NCBI GenBank assembly: GCA_004193205.1
Contig: RZUM01000003.1
Coordinates: 496,001-560,000, forward strand
Source of the DNA: Gordonia sediminis
Lineage (GTDB): Bacteria > Actinomycetota > Actinomycetes > Mycobacteriales > Mycobacteriaceae
DNA length: 64,000 nt
Direction: 5' to 3'
The position numbers and the translations under genes were made by a program. Every line of letters starts with the position of its first letter. Position 1 is the first letter of the stretch. The notes under the pieces were generated by a model. The model was not told the origin of the DNA, ran no database searches, and saw only the letters and a list, made by a program, of their open reading frames with translations. Of the stretch, positions 41,229 to 49,429 are shown in pieces.

Positions 41229-42617
41229 CTACTTCAGGCCCGGTACCCGACTCAGGTCGGTGCGGACCACCATGACGTTGTAGTCATTCCACCGCGATGC
41301 ATTGAAGTACAGGTACTTCGAGTCCTCGGTGAGTGCGGGCGATCGGGGCAGCATCATCGGACCGTAGAGCACGACGGTGTTGGGCACGACGAGGTAGCGC
41401 GGCGCACTCCACGGGCCCTGCGGGCGATCGGCGGTCCGGATGCGGATTCCGTTGTCGCCGTCGAGCATGACGTATTTGCCGAGGTAGGGACTCCAGGCCA
41501 CCGACAGTTCGGTGACCGGCGCGGGCACCACGATGGCCGATCCGTCGTCGGGCACGTCGTGGATGTCATCGATCCAACCCCGCGCGGATCCGGCCCAATA
41601 CTGGTAGTGCGTGAGGTCGAGGATGTCCTCGGGCTTGAACCGTGCGAGGAACGCCGCACCGTACCGGCCGTTCGGCGTGCCGAATTGGTAGATGTAGTCC
41701 CCGTCGTCGCCCGATCCGGAATGCCCACGGACATAGGCGTTCTGCTGGAACTTGCCGTTGTTGTATTCGACCTCCGGAAGTGCCTGCGGTACAGCGAGTG
41801 TCACCGGCGCGTTGATGCGGATCGTGCCCTGGTCGGTCGTCCACGTCTGCCCGTTGTCGTCGGAGTACGCGACCGCCGAGAAGTTCGTCACCCAATGACC
41901 TGCCGAGCCCCACGACCGCACCGACATGAAGTTGATGTACTGGCGGAATCCGTAGGGTCCGGGCAGCGCGATCGCCGCGGTCGGGACGGTGGTGACCTCG
42001 ACGTTGTCCAGACCCAGCGACGGGATGATCTCCTGGGCGAAGTTCGGTTCCCCCGCAGCGATCACTGTTCCCGAGTTGGAATCTCCGGCAACGCCGTTCG
42101 GGATGAAGACGCCGTCGTCGTACCGGGTGTCGTTGGTCCGCAGCAGGACATTGTGACGCCACTGCTGCCCGAACTTGTTGCAGTCGCCGAAGGTGTCGCC
42201 GAAGGCCATCAAGGTCTGGCCGCGCCCGTTGTCCCAACTGATGCCGAGATCGGTGCCGGTGATCCCGAACCTGTTGAATGTCAGATTGATGCTGAGCGGT
42301 CCGGTCACCCACGCCACTGCCCGCGTGCTGGCGCTGACATACGGCGGGAGCGGCCCCTGGGGTCCGAGACCCGGGATCGAGCCCAACGAGCCCAGGGACC
42401 CCAACGAGCCCGACGACCCGCTCGAACCGAGATCGGGCAGGGCGCTCGACCCCGAGGATCCGGCCGACCCGAGATCGGGCAGGGCGCTCGACCCCGTACC
42501 GAGGTTGCCGCACGGCGATGCGTCGGCGCGACCGGCACCGAGTCCGATGGCGCCGACGGCAGCGGCCGCGACGAGCCCACAGACAACAGAACGCACCGCG
42601 ACGGCCCGCAGGCTCAT
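41229..42617 (-). CDS. secreted DUF4185 protein (sialidase-like fold)
   Basis: The 462-residue protein has a signal peptide (VRSVVCGLVAAAAVGAIGLGAGRADA, cleavage near residue 33), a Gly/Ser-rich linker with the repeated unit GSSALPDLGS and GSLGSLGSLGS, and a DUF4185 domain (about 105-455): FGDTFGDCNKFGQQWRHNVLLR, NSGTVIAAGEPNF and YSPYLG-like blade sequences typical of a five-bladed propeller. DUF4185 proteins are exported hydrolase-like proteins of mycolic-acid bacteria; the substrate is unknown. ATG 42617 has GAGGAG seven bases upstream; the upstream frame extension is unlikely. Confidence 0.85.
   Translation of the reverse strand: MSLRAVAVRSVVCGLVAAAAVGAIGLGAGRADASPCGNLGTGSSALPDLGSAGSSGSSALPDLGSSGSSGSLGSLGSLGSIPGLGPQGPLPPYVSASTRAVAWVTGPLSINLTFNRFGITGTDLGISWDNGRGQTLMAFGDTFGDCNKFGQQWRHNVLLRTNDTRYDDGVFIPNGVAGDSNSGTVIAAGEPNFAQEIIPSLGLDNVEVTTVPTAAIALPGPYGFRQYINFMSVRSWGSAGHWVTNFSAVAYSDDNGQTWTTDQGTIRINAPVTLAVPQALPEVEYNNGKFQQNAYVRGHSGSGDDGDYIYQFGTPNGRYGAAFLARFKPEDILDLTHYQYWAGSARGWIDDIHDVPDDGSAIVVPAPVTELSVAWSPYLGKYVMLDGDNGIRIRTADRPQGPWSAPRYLVVPNTVVLYGPMMLPRSPALTEDSKYLYFNASRWNDYNVMVVRTDLSRVPGLK
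42428..42495 (-). repeat. 42-bp spaced direct repeat in the DUF4185 gene linker
   Basis: The 26-base segment beginning CGAGATCGGGCAGGGCGC appears at 42428 and again at 42470. It encodes the duplicated SSALPDLGS unit in the linker between the signal peptide and the propeller. In frame, probably from slippage or short duplication. Confidence 0.8.
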
Positions 42618-42775
42618 GCACCACTCCTCACACCGGCAGCCGCCCGTGACTGCTGTTACGGATGTGACAAGAGTGACTATTGGGATCTGTCTGGTCAAGG
42701 CAGGGACTCACACGAGGCGGTCACGGTTCCGCAACGGCCAGAACTCATGGATGGTCGGCGGTACCCTCGGCTACC

Positions 42776-43177
42776 GTGACCACCGCCCGAAGCCGGCACC
42801 TGTCCGTCATCATCGGCGCATCGCCAGACGCGGTGTATCGGTTCGCCGCCGACCCGGACAATCTGCCGCGGTGGGCGGCCGGCCTCGCAGCCGGGATCCG
42901 ACGCCGCGGCGGTCTGATCATCGCCGACTCGCCGATGGGCGAGGTCACCGTGCTGTTCGCACCTCGCAACGAGTTCGGCATCCTCGACCACGACGTGACG
43001 CTGCCCGACGGCACGGTGGTGGGCAATCCGCTACGCGTGATCGCCCATCCCGACGGTGCCGAAGTGGTGTTCACCGTGCGGCAACGCGATCTCACCGACT
43101 CCCAGTTCGATGCGGATTGCGCAGCGGTGCAACGTGATCTGGAGTCCTTGAGGGATGCGGTGACAGGGGTGTCGTAA
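42776..43177 (+). CDS. SRPBCC family protein
   Basis: The 133-residue protein fits the START/SRPBCC helix-grip fold: SVIIGASPDAVYRFAADPDNLPRWAAG at the N-terminus, then a set of short strands (GEVTVLFAPRNEFGILDHDVTLPDGTVVGNPLRV) and a C-terminal helix (DADCAAVQRDLESLRDAV). Members bind hydrophobic ligands; nothing fixes this one. GTG 42776 is chosen since TACCCT ends eight bases before it; an ATG further upstream would extend the N-terminus by nine or so residues. Confidence 0.7.
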   Translation: MTTARSRHLSVIIGASPDAVYRFAADPDNLPRWAAGLAAGIRRRGGLIIADSPMGEVTVLFAPRNEFGILDHDVTLPDGTVVGNPLRVIAHPDGAEVVFTVRQRDLTDSQFDADCAAVQRDLESLRDAVTGVS

Positions 43178-43182
43178 CCGGT

Positions 43183-45585
43183 TCAGCGACCGAAACCCGC
43201 GTCCCGCAGCGCCTGCGCCATCGATCCGTTCGGCTGCGCCTGTCCGCGCCCCGAGCGTTCCCGGCGATTGTCCTGCCCTCGGCCCGAGCGCTGTCCGGAC
43301 CGCTGGTGATCGCCACCGGACGACTTCTGACCGCCCGCCTTCTGCCCGCCCGCCTTCTGCCCGCCCGGCTTCTGCCCCGACGACCCGCGCGCACCCTTGA
43401 CGTCGTCGTCGAGCCGCAGACTCAGTCCGATGCGCTGCCGATCGATGTCCACATCGATCACCTTGACCCGCACCACCTGTCCGGACCGCACCACCTCGTG
43501 AGGGTCGGATACGTAGCGGTCGGCCATCGCCGACACGTGTACGAGGCCGTCCTGATGGACACCGACATCGACGAAGGCACCAAATGCGGCCACATTGGTG
43601 ACCACACCTTCGAGCACCATGCCCGGCTTGAGATCGGCGACCTTCTCCACACCGGCGGCGAAGGTCGCGGTCTCGAAGGCGGGGCGCGGGTCGCGGCCCG
43701 GCTTCTCGAGTTCGGCGAGGATGTCGGTCACCGTGGGGACGCCGAAGCGGTCGTCGGCGAAGTCGGCCGGTCGCAGACCCCGCAGCGTTCGCTCGTCGCC
43801 GATGATCTCGGTGAGCGTCGTACCGGTGCGGTCCAGGATGCGCCGCACCACCGGGTACGCCTCCGGGTGGACGCCCGAGGCGTCCAGCGGATCCTCGCCG
43901 TCACGGATACGCAGGAATCCCGCACACTGCTCAAAAGCCTTCGGCCCCAACCGCGCCACGTCGAGCAGACCGGAACGGTTCTGGAAGGGTCCGACGCGGT
44001 CGCGGTGGGAGACGATCGCGGCGGCCAAACCGGGGGTGACACCCGACACGCGCGACAACAGCGGCACGGACGCGGTGTTGAGGTCCACGCCGACGGCGTT
44101 GACCGCGTCCTCGACGACGGCGTCGAGGCTGCGCGCCAGGGTGCCCGGCGTGACGTCGTGCTGATACTGCCCGACCCCGATCGACTTCGGCTCGATCTTC
44201 ACCAGTTCGGCCAATGGATCCTGTAGACGCCGCGCGATCGAAACCGCACCGCGCAGCGACACATCGAGCTCCGGGAGTTCCGCGGACGCGTACTCCGAGG
44301 CCGAGTAGACCGAGGCGCCGGCCTCGCTGACCACCGCCTTCGCCGGTGGCCGGGCACCGGCGGCGCGGATATCGGCGATCAATTCCGTTGCCAACGCATC
44401 GGTTTCGCGGGAGGCGGTGCCGTTTCCGATCGCGACGAGTTCCACGTCGTGACGGGCCACCAGCGCCAACAGGGTCGCTTTGGCCTGATCCCACTGTTTC
44501 TGCGGCTGATGCGGGTAGATCGCGCAGGTGTCGAGGACCTTGCCGGTGGGATCGACGACCGCGACCTTGACGCCGGTCCGGAACCCCGGGTCGAGTCCGA
44601 GGGTCGCCCGGGTGCCGGCCGGCGCGGCGAGTAGCAGATCCTTGAGGTTCTTCGCGAACACCGCGACCGCGTCGGTTTCGGCACGTTGCCGGAGGCGCAC
44701 GCGAGCCTCGATGGATGCCGACACCATCAGCTTGGTGCGCCATGCCCAGCGGGCCGTCGCCGCCAGCCACGGGGTGGCCGGGCCGGGATGGGATCGGTCG
44801 ATGCCCAGCGTGGCCGCGACCATGGCCTCGTAGCCCTCGTCCTCTCCCCCGTCCAGCGTCAGCGACAGGGCCTCTTCTTTCTCGCCGCGCAACACCGCCA
44901 ACACCCGGTGTGACGGCATCGCCTCGAGCGGCTCGGAGAAGTCGAAGTAGTCACGGAACTTCTGCGCGGCCGCATTCGCCGCCGCCTGCTCGGAGCGTGC
45001 CGAGCTACGCAGGGAACCGTCCGCCCAGAACCGTTCGCGGATCGCCCCGACCAGCTCGGCATCCTCGGCGGCCCGCTCGACGAGGATCTGTCGCGCACCG
45101 TCGAGGGCGGCCGCGGCGTCGGCGACCCCGTCGGTCACGAACTCCGCGGCGGCGTCGTCGGGGACCAGCGCGGGGTCGGCCAGCAGTCGGTCGGCCAGCG
45201 GTTCGAGTCCGGCCTCGCGAGCGATCTGCGCCTTGGTGCGGCGTTTGGGCTTGTACGGCAGATAGATGTCCTCGACGCGCGCCTTGGTGTCCGCGGCCAG
45301 CAATGCCGATCGCAGTTCGTCGGTGAGCTTGCCCTGTTCGTCGATCGACGCGAGGACCGCATCGCGACGCTCGTCGAGTTCGCGCAGGTAACGCAGTCGC
45401 TCGTCGAGGGTGCGCAGTTGGGCGTCGTCAAGGCTGCCGGTCACCTCCTTGCGGTAGCGCGCGATGAACGGCACGGTGGCGCCGTCATCGAGGAGACGGA
45501 CCGCGGCGGCGACCTGCCCCTCCCCGACCGACAGTTCCTCGGCGAGGCGGGTGTTCACGGACTTCACGACTGTGCTCGGACTCAC
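43183..45585 (-). CDS. tex: Tex-family S1 RNA-binding protein
   Basis: The 800-residue cytosolic protein has the Tex N-terminal helical domain (VRLLDDGATVPFIARYRKEVTGSLDD, near 28-53), a YqgF-like RNase H-fold (ATLGLDPGFRTGVKVAVVD), a helix-hairpin-helix region (NTASVPLLSRVSGVTPGLAAAIV) and a C-terminal S1 domain (GMVLEGVVTNVAAFGAFVDVGVHQDGLVHVS, near 640-710). Tex binds nucleic acid and affects transcription in several bacteria. The C-tail is a basic low-complexity region with GGQKAGGQKAGGQKS repeats. GTG 45585 is chosen because TAGGGT ends seven bases before it; ATG 45615 would add ten residues. Confidence 0.93.
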   Translation of the reverse strand: MSPSTVVKSVNTRLAEELSVGEGQVAAAVRLLDDGATVPFIARYRKEVTGSLDDAQLRTLDERLRYLRELDERRDAVLASIDEQGKLTDELRSALLAADTKARVEDIYLPYKPKRRTKAQIAREAGLEPLADRLLADPALVPDDAAAEFVTDGVADAAAALDGARQILVERAAEDAELVGAIRERFWADGSLRSSARSEQAAANAAAQKFRDYFDFSEPLEAMPSHRVLAVLRGEKEEALSLTLDGGEDEGYEAMVAATLGIDRSHPGPATPWLAATARWAWRTKLMVSASIEARVRLRQRAETDAVAVFAKNLKDLLLAAPAGTRATLGLDPGFRTGVKVAVVDPTGKVLDTCAIYPHQPQKQWDQAKATLLALVARHDVELVAIGNGTASRETDALATELIADIRAAGARPPAKAVVSEAGASVYSASEYASAELPELDVSLRGAVSIARRLQDPLAELVKIEPKSIGVGQYQHDVTPGTLARSLDAVVEDAVNAVGVDLNTASVPLLSRVSGVTPGLAAAIVSHRDRVGPFQNRSGLLDVARLGPKAFEQCAGFLRIRDGEDPLDASGVHPEAYPVVRRILDRTGTTLTEIIGDERTLRGLRPADFADDRFGVPTVTDILAELEKPGRDPRPAFETATFAAGVEKVADLKPGMVLEGVVTNVAAFGAFVDVGVHQDGLVHVSAMADRYVSDPHEVVRSGQVVRVKVIDVDIDRQRIGLSLRLDDDVKGARGSSGQKPGGQKAGGQKAGGQKSSGGDHQRSGQRSGRGQDNRRERSGRGQAQPNGSMAQALRDAGFGR
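43325..43378 (-). repeat. 15-bp tandem repeat in the tex C-terminal tail
   Basis: The unit CCGCCCGCCTTCTGC occurs about three times with minor changes, encoding repeated GGQKA pentapeptides after the S1 domain. The tail is Gly/Gln/Arg-rich, as in other low-complexity RNA-binding tails. Confidence 0.8.
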
Positions 45586-45592
45586 CCGGAGG

Positions 45593-45598
45593 ACCCTA
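45593..45598 (-). promoter_or_regulatory. -10 box of a likely leaderless tex promoter
   Basis: On the minus strand TAGGGT ends seven bases before the GTG at 45585. This supports the shorter start and a leaderless transcript. Confidence 0.45.
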
Positions 45599-45653
45599 CC
45601 GAAGTCTGCCGACATGGTTCACGAGGCTGCCCGGTCCGACCGCAGCCCGCCGA

Positions 45654-46073
45654 TCAGGAGTCGACCAGACGCCCGATCAGCCTCAGGAACACCGCCTGTT
45701 CTTCGTCGGTGAGTGGTGCCAGGAAATCCCGCTGCACTTCGCCGAGGACCGCGTTGAGACGGTCGAGTTCCACCCTCCCGGCCGCGGTGATCTCGACGAC
45801 GTTGCGCCGTCGATCCAGAGGGTCGGGCACCCGCGCCACGAACCCCGCATCCACGAGGACCACGAGTGATGTCGCGACGTCGCTGCGGTCCATGCCCACC
45901 GCACGGCCCAGGTCGGCCTGGCTGACCGACCCCAACTCGTCGAGCGCCGCGAGGAGACGGAAGTAGTAGGGCCGCGATCCCGCCGCCGAGAACGCGCGCT
46001 GTAATTCGGCATGGGCCCGGACGTGCGCCCGGTTCACCAACCAGGTGGCCTGATCACGCAGACGTCGCACCAT
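45654..46073 (-). CDS. MarR-family transcriptional regulator
   Basis: The 139-residue winged-helix protein has the MarR pattern: YYFRLLAALDELGSVSQADLGRAVGMDRSDVATSLVVLVDAGFVARVPDPLDRRRNVVEITAAGRVELDRL, with the wing motif DRRRN at about 86-90. The C-terminal helices form the dimer interface. ATG 46073 (MVRRLRDQATWLVNRAHV) is chosen; an in-frame extension reaching 46106 would cover the operator. Two inverted repeats lie between it and the divergent gene at 46187, so it probably represses both itself and that gene. Confidence 0.9.
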   Translation of the reverse strand: MVRRLRDQATWLVNRAHVRAHAELQRAFSAAGSRPYYFRLLAALDELGSVSQADLGRAVGMDRSDVATSLVVLVDAGFVARVPDPLDRRRNVVEITAAGRVELDRLNAVLGEVQRDFLAPLTDEEQAVFLRLIGRLVDS

Positions 46074-46091
46074 CCGGCAATCGTAACAAAT

Positions 46092-46108
46092 CGTTGGCGG
46101 AACCAACG
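46092..46108. promoter_or_regulatory. MarR operator, first inverted repeat
   Basis: CGTTGGCGGAACCAACG has perfect 6-bp arms around five bases. On the minus strand it occupies the spacer between TTGACC (-35) and the likely -10 of the marR-like gene. On the plus strand TTGGCG (46094-46099) and TATTGT (46117-46122), 17 bases apart, could form the promoter of the divergent gene, so the repeat overlaps its -35. Confidence 0.7.
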
Positions 46109-46120
46109 GTCAAGAGTATT

Positions 46121-46135
46121 GTTGGTGAAACCAAC
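46121..46135. promoter_or_regulatory. MarR operator, second inverted repeat
   Basis: GTTGGTGAAACCAAC is the same sequence as the first repeat in both arms and differs in the spacer. It lies 28 bases from it, centre to centre, and covers the end of the plus-strand -10 and the start region of the divergent transcript. Confidence 0.7.
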
Positions 46136-46186
46136 GTTTATTGGGTTTATGCAGCACCCGCCGCTCACATCAACAGGAGGACCACC

Positions 46187-46582
46187 ATGATCCCGTTCGG
46201 CCCCGAACTCATCGGCCAGACCGAGAAGACCTTGCACGCCATCCTCGACACCGTTCTCTCCGACTCCGGGCTCAGCGAACGCGAGTGGGTGACACTGCGG
46301 CTCGCCGTGGCGAACGCCGGCACCCGCCCGCTCCCCGACCTCGTGCGCGACCGCGCTCACTTCGCCGACGCCCGGGAGATCGTGGATGGCCTGACCGACC
46401 GGGGATTCCTCGACGGCGCGGTTGTGTCCGAAGCCGGGCGCGCCTTCGTCGAGGCCACCATGCAACGCATCGCGACGCTCACGGCTCCGGTCTGGGACGA
46501 CCTACCCGCGGACGACACCGACTCCGCCGCGCGCATCCTGAACACTGTGCTCGACCGCGGCCGCGCGGTGCTGAGCCGGTGA
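46187..46582 (+). CDS. MarR-like winged-helix protein of unknown function
   Basis: The 131-residue protein looks like a diverged MarR fold: ILDTVLSDSGLSEREWVTLRLAVANAG, then RAHFADAREIVDGLTDRGFLDGAVVSEAGRAFVEATMQRIATL. The wing lacks the basic D-R-R-x-N residues, so DNA binding may be lost and it could serve as a partner or ligand sensor. ATG 46187 has AGGAGG seven bases upstream. Controlled from a region with two copies of a MarR-type operator shared with the MarR-family gene at 45654. Confidence 0.65.
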   Translation: MIPFGPELIGQTEKTLHAILDTVLSDSGLSEREWVTLRLAVANAGTRPLPDLVRDRAHFADAREIVDGLTDRGFLDGAVVSEAGRAFVEATMQRIATLTAPVWDDLPADDTDSAARILNTVLDRGRAVLSR

Positions 46583-46650
46583 CAACGAACCTTGACCGCG
46601 CAGTCCGCGGTCACGGTTCAGGTGGAAGATGCTCGTACGCTCCAGCGCTC

Positions 46651-47193
46651 CTACGAGGAACCGAAGCCCGGGAAGACGTACGAGTAGGCCAGACCGATCA
46701 GGCTCGCGTCGATGCTGGCGACCGGCTGGGTCGGGTTGATATTGCAGAGCGTGGCGACCAAGTAGTTGCCCCCGGGCACGTTCTCGAAGCTGCCCGTGAC
46801 CACACCGGACTTGTCCGCCCTCTTCAACAGCTGCGGCGCGACGGGCAGCGCGCCGAGTCTGTTCAGATTGGCGATGAGTTGCCTGAGATTGATCGAGTCG
46901 GAACTGAATCCACCCAAGACGACCGGCAGTGCGGCAAGTCCCGCACGAACAACGTTGATCACCAGGGTGTTGCAGGCCCGTGGCGTCACGATGTTCGTCT
47001 CCGGAACGTTCGTGATCGTGTAGTTGATGGTGTGTCGTGAGACCCGGGTCGTCAGATGTATCCGGTCCGGATTACTCGAACCCGTGATGAGGTCCGACGA
47101 CCCGATGGCCGAGGCATTGGTGGGCATGGCGAAGGTGGTGACAGCGACCGAGCACAGTAGAACCAAGATCAACTTCAGTCTCATCGTTCTCAT
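46651..47193 (-). CDS. secreted protein of unknown function
   Basis: The 180-residue protein has a classical signal peptide (MRLKLILVLLCSVAVTTFAMPTNASA, cleavage after about residue 29). The mature part has two Cys (Cys74 and one in VATLCNINP) that may form a disulfide, and stretches such as TTRVSRHTINYTITNVPETN and ASIDASLIGLAYSYVFPGFGS. I do not recognise the family; it looks like the small exported proteins of Gordonia and Rhodococcus. A TAATTT box (47206-47201, minus strand) ends exactly seven bases before the ATG, so the mRNA is probably leaderless. Confidence 0.65.
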   Translation of the reverse strand: MRTMRLKLILVLLCSVAVTTFAMPTNASAIGSSDLITGSSNPDRIHLTTRVSRHTINYTITNVPETNIVTPRACNTLVINVVRAGLAALPVVLGGFSSDSINLRQLIANLNRLGALPVAPQLLKRADKSGVVTGSFENVPGGNYLVATLCNINPTQPVASIDASLIGLAYSYVFPGFGSS

Positions 47194-47200
47194 GCGTCAC

Positions 47201-47206
47201 AAATTA
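47201..47206 (-). promoter_or_regulatory. -10 box of a likely leaderless promoter (secreted protein gene)
   Basis: On the minus strand TAATTT is followed by seven bases and then the ATG at 47193. Confidence 0.45.
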
Positions 47207-47301
47207 GGGCTGACCGGCATCCCCGACACGGCGCGTTGCGCAATACAGATCATTTCGCAACCGGACGGTGTCCAGATATCCGAGCGGGCCGTAGCCGCGC
47301 C

Positions 47302-47700
47302 CTAGCCGCTCTGTACCGGCAATCCGGTACTCACCTGCGCCTCGTCGATCCCACCTGCGTCGGTGACGTCGGTGAAGCCCTGCGACCGCATGATGGCGAC
47401 CGCCTGCGCGGATCGGTTGCCGGTGCGGCAGTAGACGACATACGGGTCGTCGGTGGGCAAGGTCGAGATCACCTCGACGAACGTCGGCGAGGACACGTCG
47501 ATGTTGCGCGCACCCTGCAGGTGACCGGCGGCGTACTCCTCGGGGGTGCGTACGTCGATGACGACCGTGCCCGGCGCCAACGATGCGGCCGCCGCGCCCG
47601 ACTGCGTGGTGGTGGTGGTGGTGTCGGACGTTCCGCACGCCACGACCACGCACAGACCGGTGAGCGCCACGAGCAGGACTCGGACAATGCGGGCAGCCAT
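47302..47700 (-). CDS. rhodanese-domain lipoprotein
   Basis: The 132-residue protein has a lipoprotein signal peptide with lipobox VVAC at Cys22, a Thr-rich spacer, and a rhodanese domain (about 45-128): VIDVRTPEEYAAGHLQGARNIDV and YVVYCRTGNRSAQAVAIM, with the active-site Cys91. Exported rhodaneses handle sulfane sulfur or sense redox at the cell surface. ATG 47700. It diverges from the HEAT-repeat operon at 47786, with 85 bases between. Confidence 0.9.
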   Translation of the reverse strand: MAARIVRVLLVALTGLCVVVACGTSDTTTTTTQSGAAAASLAPGTVVIDVRTPEEYAAGHLQGARNIDVSSPTFVEVISTLPTDDPYVVYCRTGNRSAQAVAIMRSQGFTDVTDAGGIDEAQVSTGLPVQSG

Positions 47701-47731
47701 GGCCTCATTGTGCCCGACCCGTATTGCCGCC

Positions 47732-47762
47732 TTGACCTTGACATCGTGACAAGCTGTCTACT
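47732..47762 (+). promoter_or_regulatory. MerR-type promoter with 19-bp spacer
   Basis: TTGACC (47732-47737) and TCTACT (47757-47762) are separated by 19 bases, the long spacer that MerR-family activators need to untwist. The spacer holds CTTGACA TCG TGACAAG (47737-47753), an inverted repeat with one mismatch, centred in the spacer. The downstream operon encodes a MerR protein (48440). The leader to ATG 47786 is about 17 bases and contains AAGGAGG. Confidence 0.75.
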
Positions 47763-47785
47763 GGTCGGTGAAGGAGGTGGTTGCG

Positions 47786-48430
47786 ATGAACACCACTACC
47801 CGACGCGAGTCCGATACTCGCCTCACCCAGGCCCTGACCTGCGACGACCCGTCGGTGCGGCTGCGCGCGGCGCTGGCTGCCGGCACCTCCGGGGACGCCG
47901 AGACCCTTGAGCTGCTCGTCGACCGGTGTGGGATCGAATCGGACTTCTTCGTCCGCGACATGCTCACCTGGGCGTTGTGCCGCATGCCCGCCGACCGCAT
48001 CGTGCCGCGCCTGCTGGTCGAACTCGGCTCCGACCTCCCGCAGGCGCGCAGCCAGACCCTGCACACGCTGTCGAAGATCGGTGACCGACGCGCGTGGCCC
48101 GGAGTGTCGCGGATGATCCACGACCCCGATGACGAGGTCGTCCGGGCCGCGTGGCGTGCGGCGGTCGCGCTCATTCCGGCCGGGAGCGAGTCCGATCTGG
48201 CCGTGTCGATGGCCGCCGCATTCGGCCGAGGTGACGAGGATCTGCAGCGCAGCCTCAGCCGGGCGCTGGTGGCACTTGGCGAGGCGTCCGTCCCGGCCAC
48301 GACCGCCGCGCTGACCAGTGACCACCCGCAGGTCCGTGCGCACGCCGAGGCCACGCAACGGCTGCGCGAGGACCCGGACTCCGGATTCGCGGTGTCGCTG
48401 TTCCTGGCTGCCACCGGAAGATCGGAGTAG
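47786..48430 (+). CDS. HEAT-repeat protein
   Basis: The 214-residue soluble protein is built from helical HEAT-type repeats from end to end: DDPSVRLRAALAAGTSG, LVDRCGIESDFFVRDMLTWALCRM, QARSQTLHTLSKIGDRRAWPGVSRMIHDPDDEVVRAAWRAAVAL and DLQRSLSRALVALGEASVPATTAAL. There is no catalytic motif; such proteins are binding scaffolds. ATG 47786 has AAGGAGG eight bases upstream. It is followed after nine bases by a MerR-HEAT fusion, and both probably share a MerR-activated transcript. Confidence 0.85.
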   Translation: MNTTTRRESDTRLTQALTCDDPSVRLRAALAAGTSGDAETLELLVDRCGIESDFFVRDMLTWALCRMPADRIVPRLLVELGSDLPQARSQTLHTLSKIGDRRAWPGVSRMIHDPDDEVVRAAWRAAVALIPAGSESDLAVSMAAAFGRGDEDLQRSLSRALVALGEASVPATTAALTSDHPQVRAHAEATQRLREDPDSGFAVSLFLAATGRSE

Positions 48431-48439
48431 GGACCAGGG

Positions 48440-49429
48440 ATGTTGATCGGCGAGGTCTCGCGGCGATCCGGGGTCAGCACCCGCATGCTCCGGCACTACG
48501 ACCGGTTGGGGCTATTGACCCCGACCGGCCGTACGTCGGGTGGGTACCGGGAGTACTCCGGCGACGACATCCGCCGGCTGTTCCACATCGAGAGTCTGCG
48601 CACCCTCGGCCTCACACTCCCGCAGGTCAAGGGTGCGCTCGACGATCCGGATTTCTCGCCGTCGGCGTTGGTCGCCGATCTCATCGACCGCACCCGGAAG
48701 CGGATCGCCGACGAACGCGAGCTGCTGGCGCGGTTGCGCAGCGTCGACGCCTCCTCCCCTACCGGATGGGAGGAGGTGCTGGCGGTACTCACCCTGTTTC
48801 GCGCGCTGGAGTCGTCGTCGGCGCCGCGCCGCCAGCAGGCTGTCCTGTCGCAGCCGGCCGACGGCCCGATCCCTGTCGACGAACTGGCGAAAGCCGTTCT
48901 TGCCGAGGCTGATCCGAATGTCGCCGGGGCCCTGCGCTGGTCGTTGGCGCGTGCCGGCGAACTCGCGCTGCCGACGCTGGGTGCGGGGCTGGATTCGTCG
49001 AACGTCGAGGTTCGCCGGCGCGCGGTCGCCGCGATCGCCGACCTGGACGTCGATGGCGCGGTGGGATTGCTGCGCGGTGCGGTGTCCGACGCCGACGACA
49101 CGGTGCGCGACCGCGCGGCACTGGGTTTGGCGGCGCGCGGCGACCGCCACGGATTCGACGTCCTCGTCGAGATGGTGATCGGCGGACACCACGACGTCGA
49201 GGCGGCCGAGGCTCTCGGTCACGTCGGTGGCGCCGATGCGGTTGCGGCGCTTGGTGACCGACTTGGAACCGCCGACCCGGCGACCCGCCTGCGCATCGTG
49301 CAGGCACTCGCCGAGATCGGGCATCCAACCGCGCGGACATTGCTCGCCGCACTCACCGGCGACGCCGACCGTACCGTCGCCGCCACCGCCGCGATCCTCA
49401 CACAGCGGGCGGACGCGTCACACCCGTAG
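48440..49429 (+). CDS. MerR-family regulator fused to HEAT repeats
   Basis: The 329-residue protein starts with a MerR DNA-binding domain (MLIGEVSRRSGVSTRMLRHYDRLGLLTPTGRTSGGYREYSGDDIRRLFHI, 1-70), then the dimerisation coiled coil (about 75-115) and, from about 155 to 325, HEAT repeats (NVAGALRWSLARAGELALPTL, NVEVRRRAVAAIADLDVDGAVGLLRGAVSDADDTVRDRAALGLAARG). The HEAT part takes the place of the usual effector domain and matches in type its partner protein encoded upstream. There is no Cys cluster for metals. The ATG at 48440 follows AGGGACCAGGG. Its end overlaps the convergent DeoR gene by 12 bases. Confidence 0.9.
   Translation: MLIGEVSRRSGVSTRMLRHYDRLGLLTPTGRTSGGYREYSGDDIRRLFHIESLRTLGLTLPQVKGALDDPDFSPSALVADLIDRTRKRIADERELLARLRSVDASSPTGWEEVLAVLTLFRALESSSAPRRQQAVLSQPADGPIPVDELAKAVLAEADPNVAGALRWSLARAGELALPTLGAGLDSSNVEVRRRAVAAIADLDVDGAVGLLRGAVSDADDTVRDRAALGLAARGDRHGFDVLVEMVIGGHHDVEAAEALGHVGGADAVAALGDRLGTADPATRLRIVQALAEIGHPTARTLLAALTGDADRTVAATAAILTQRADASHP

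Noticed and set aside
40509-42779. Long plus-strand open frame (about 750 codons) opposite the AroE-like and DUF4185 genes
   Set aside because: The opposite strand has intact catalytic motifs and a signal peptide. This frame has no family likeness.
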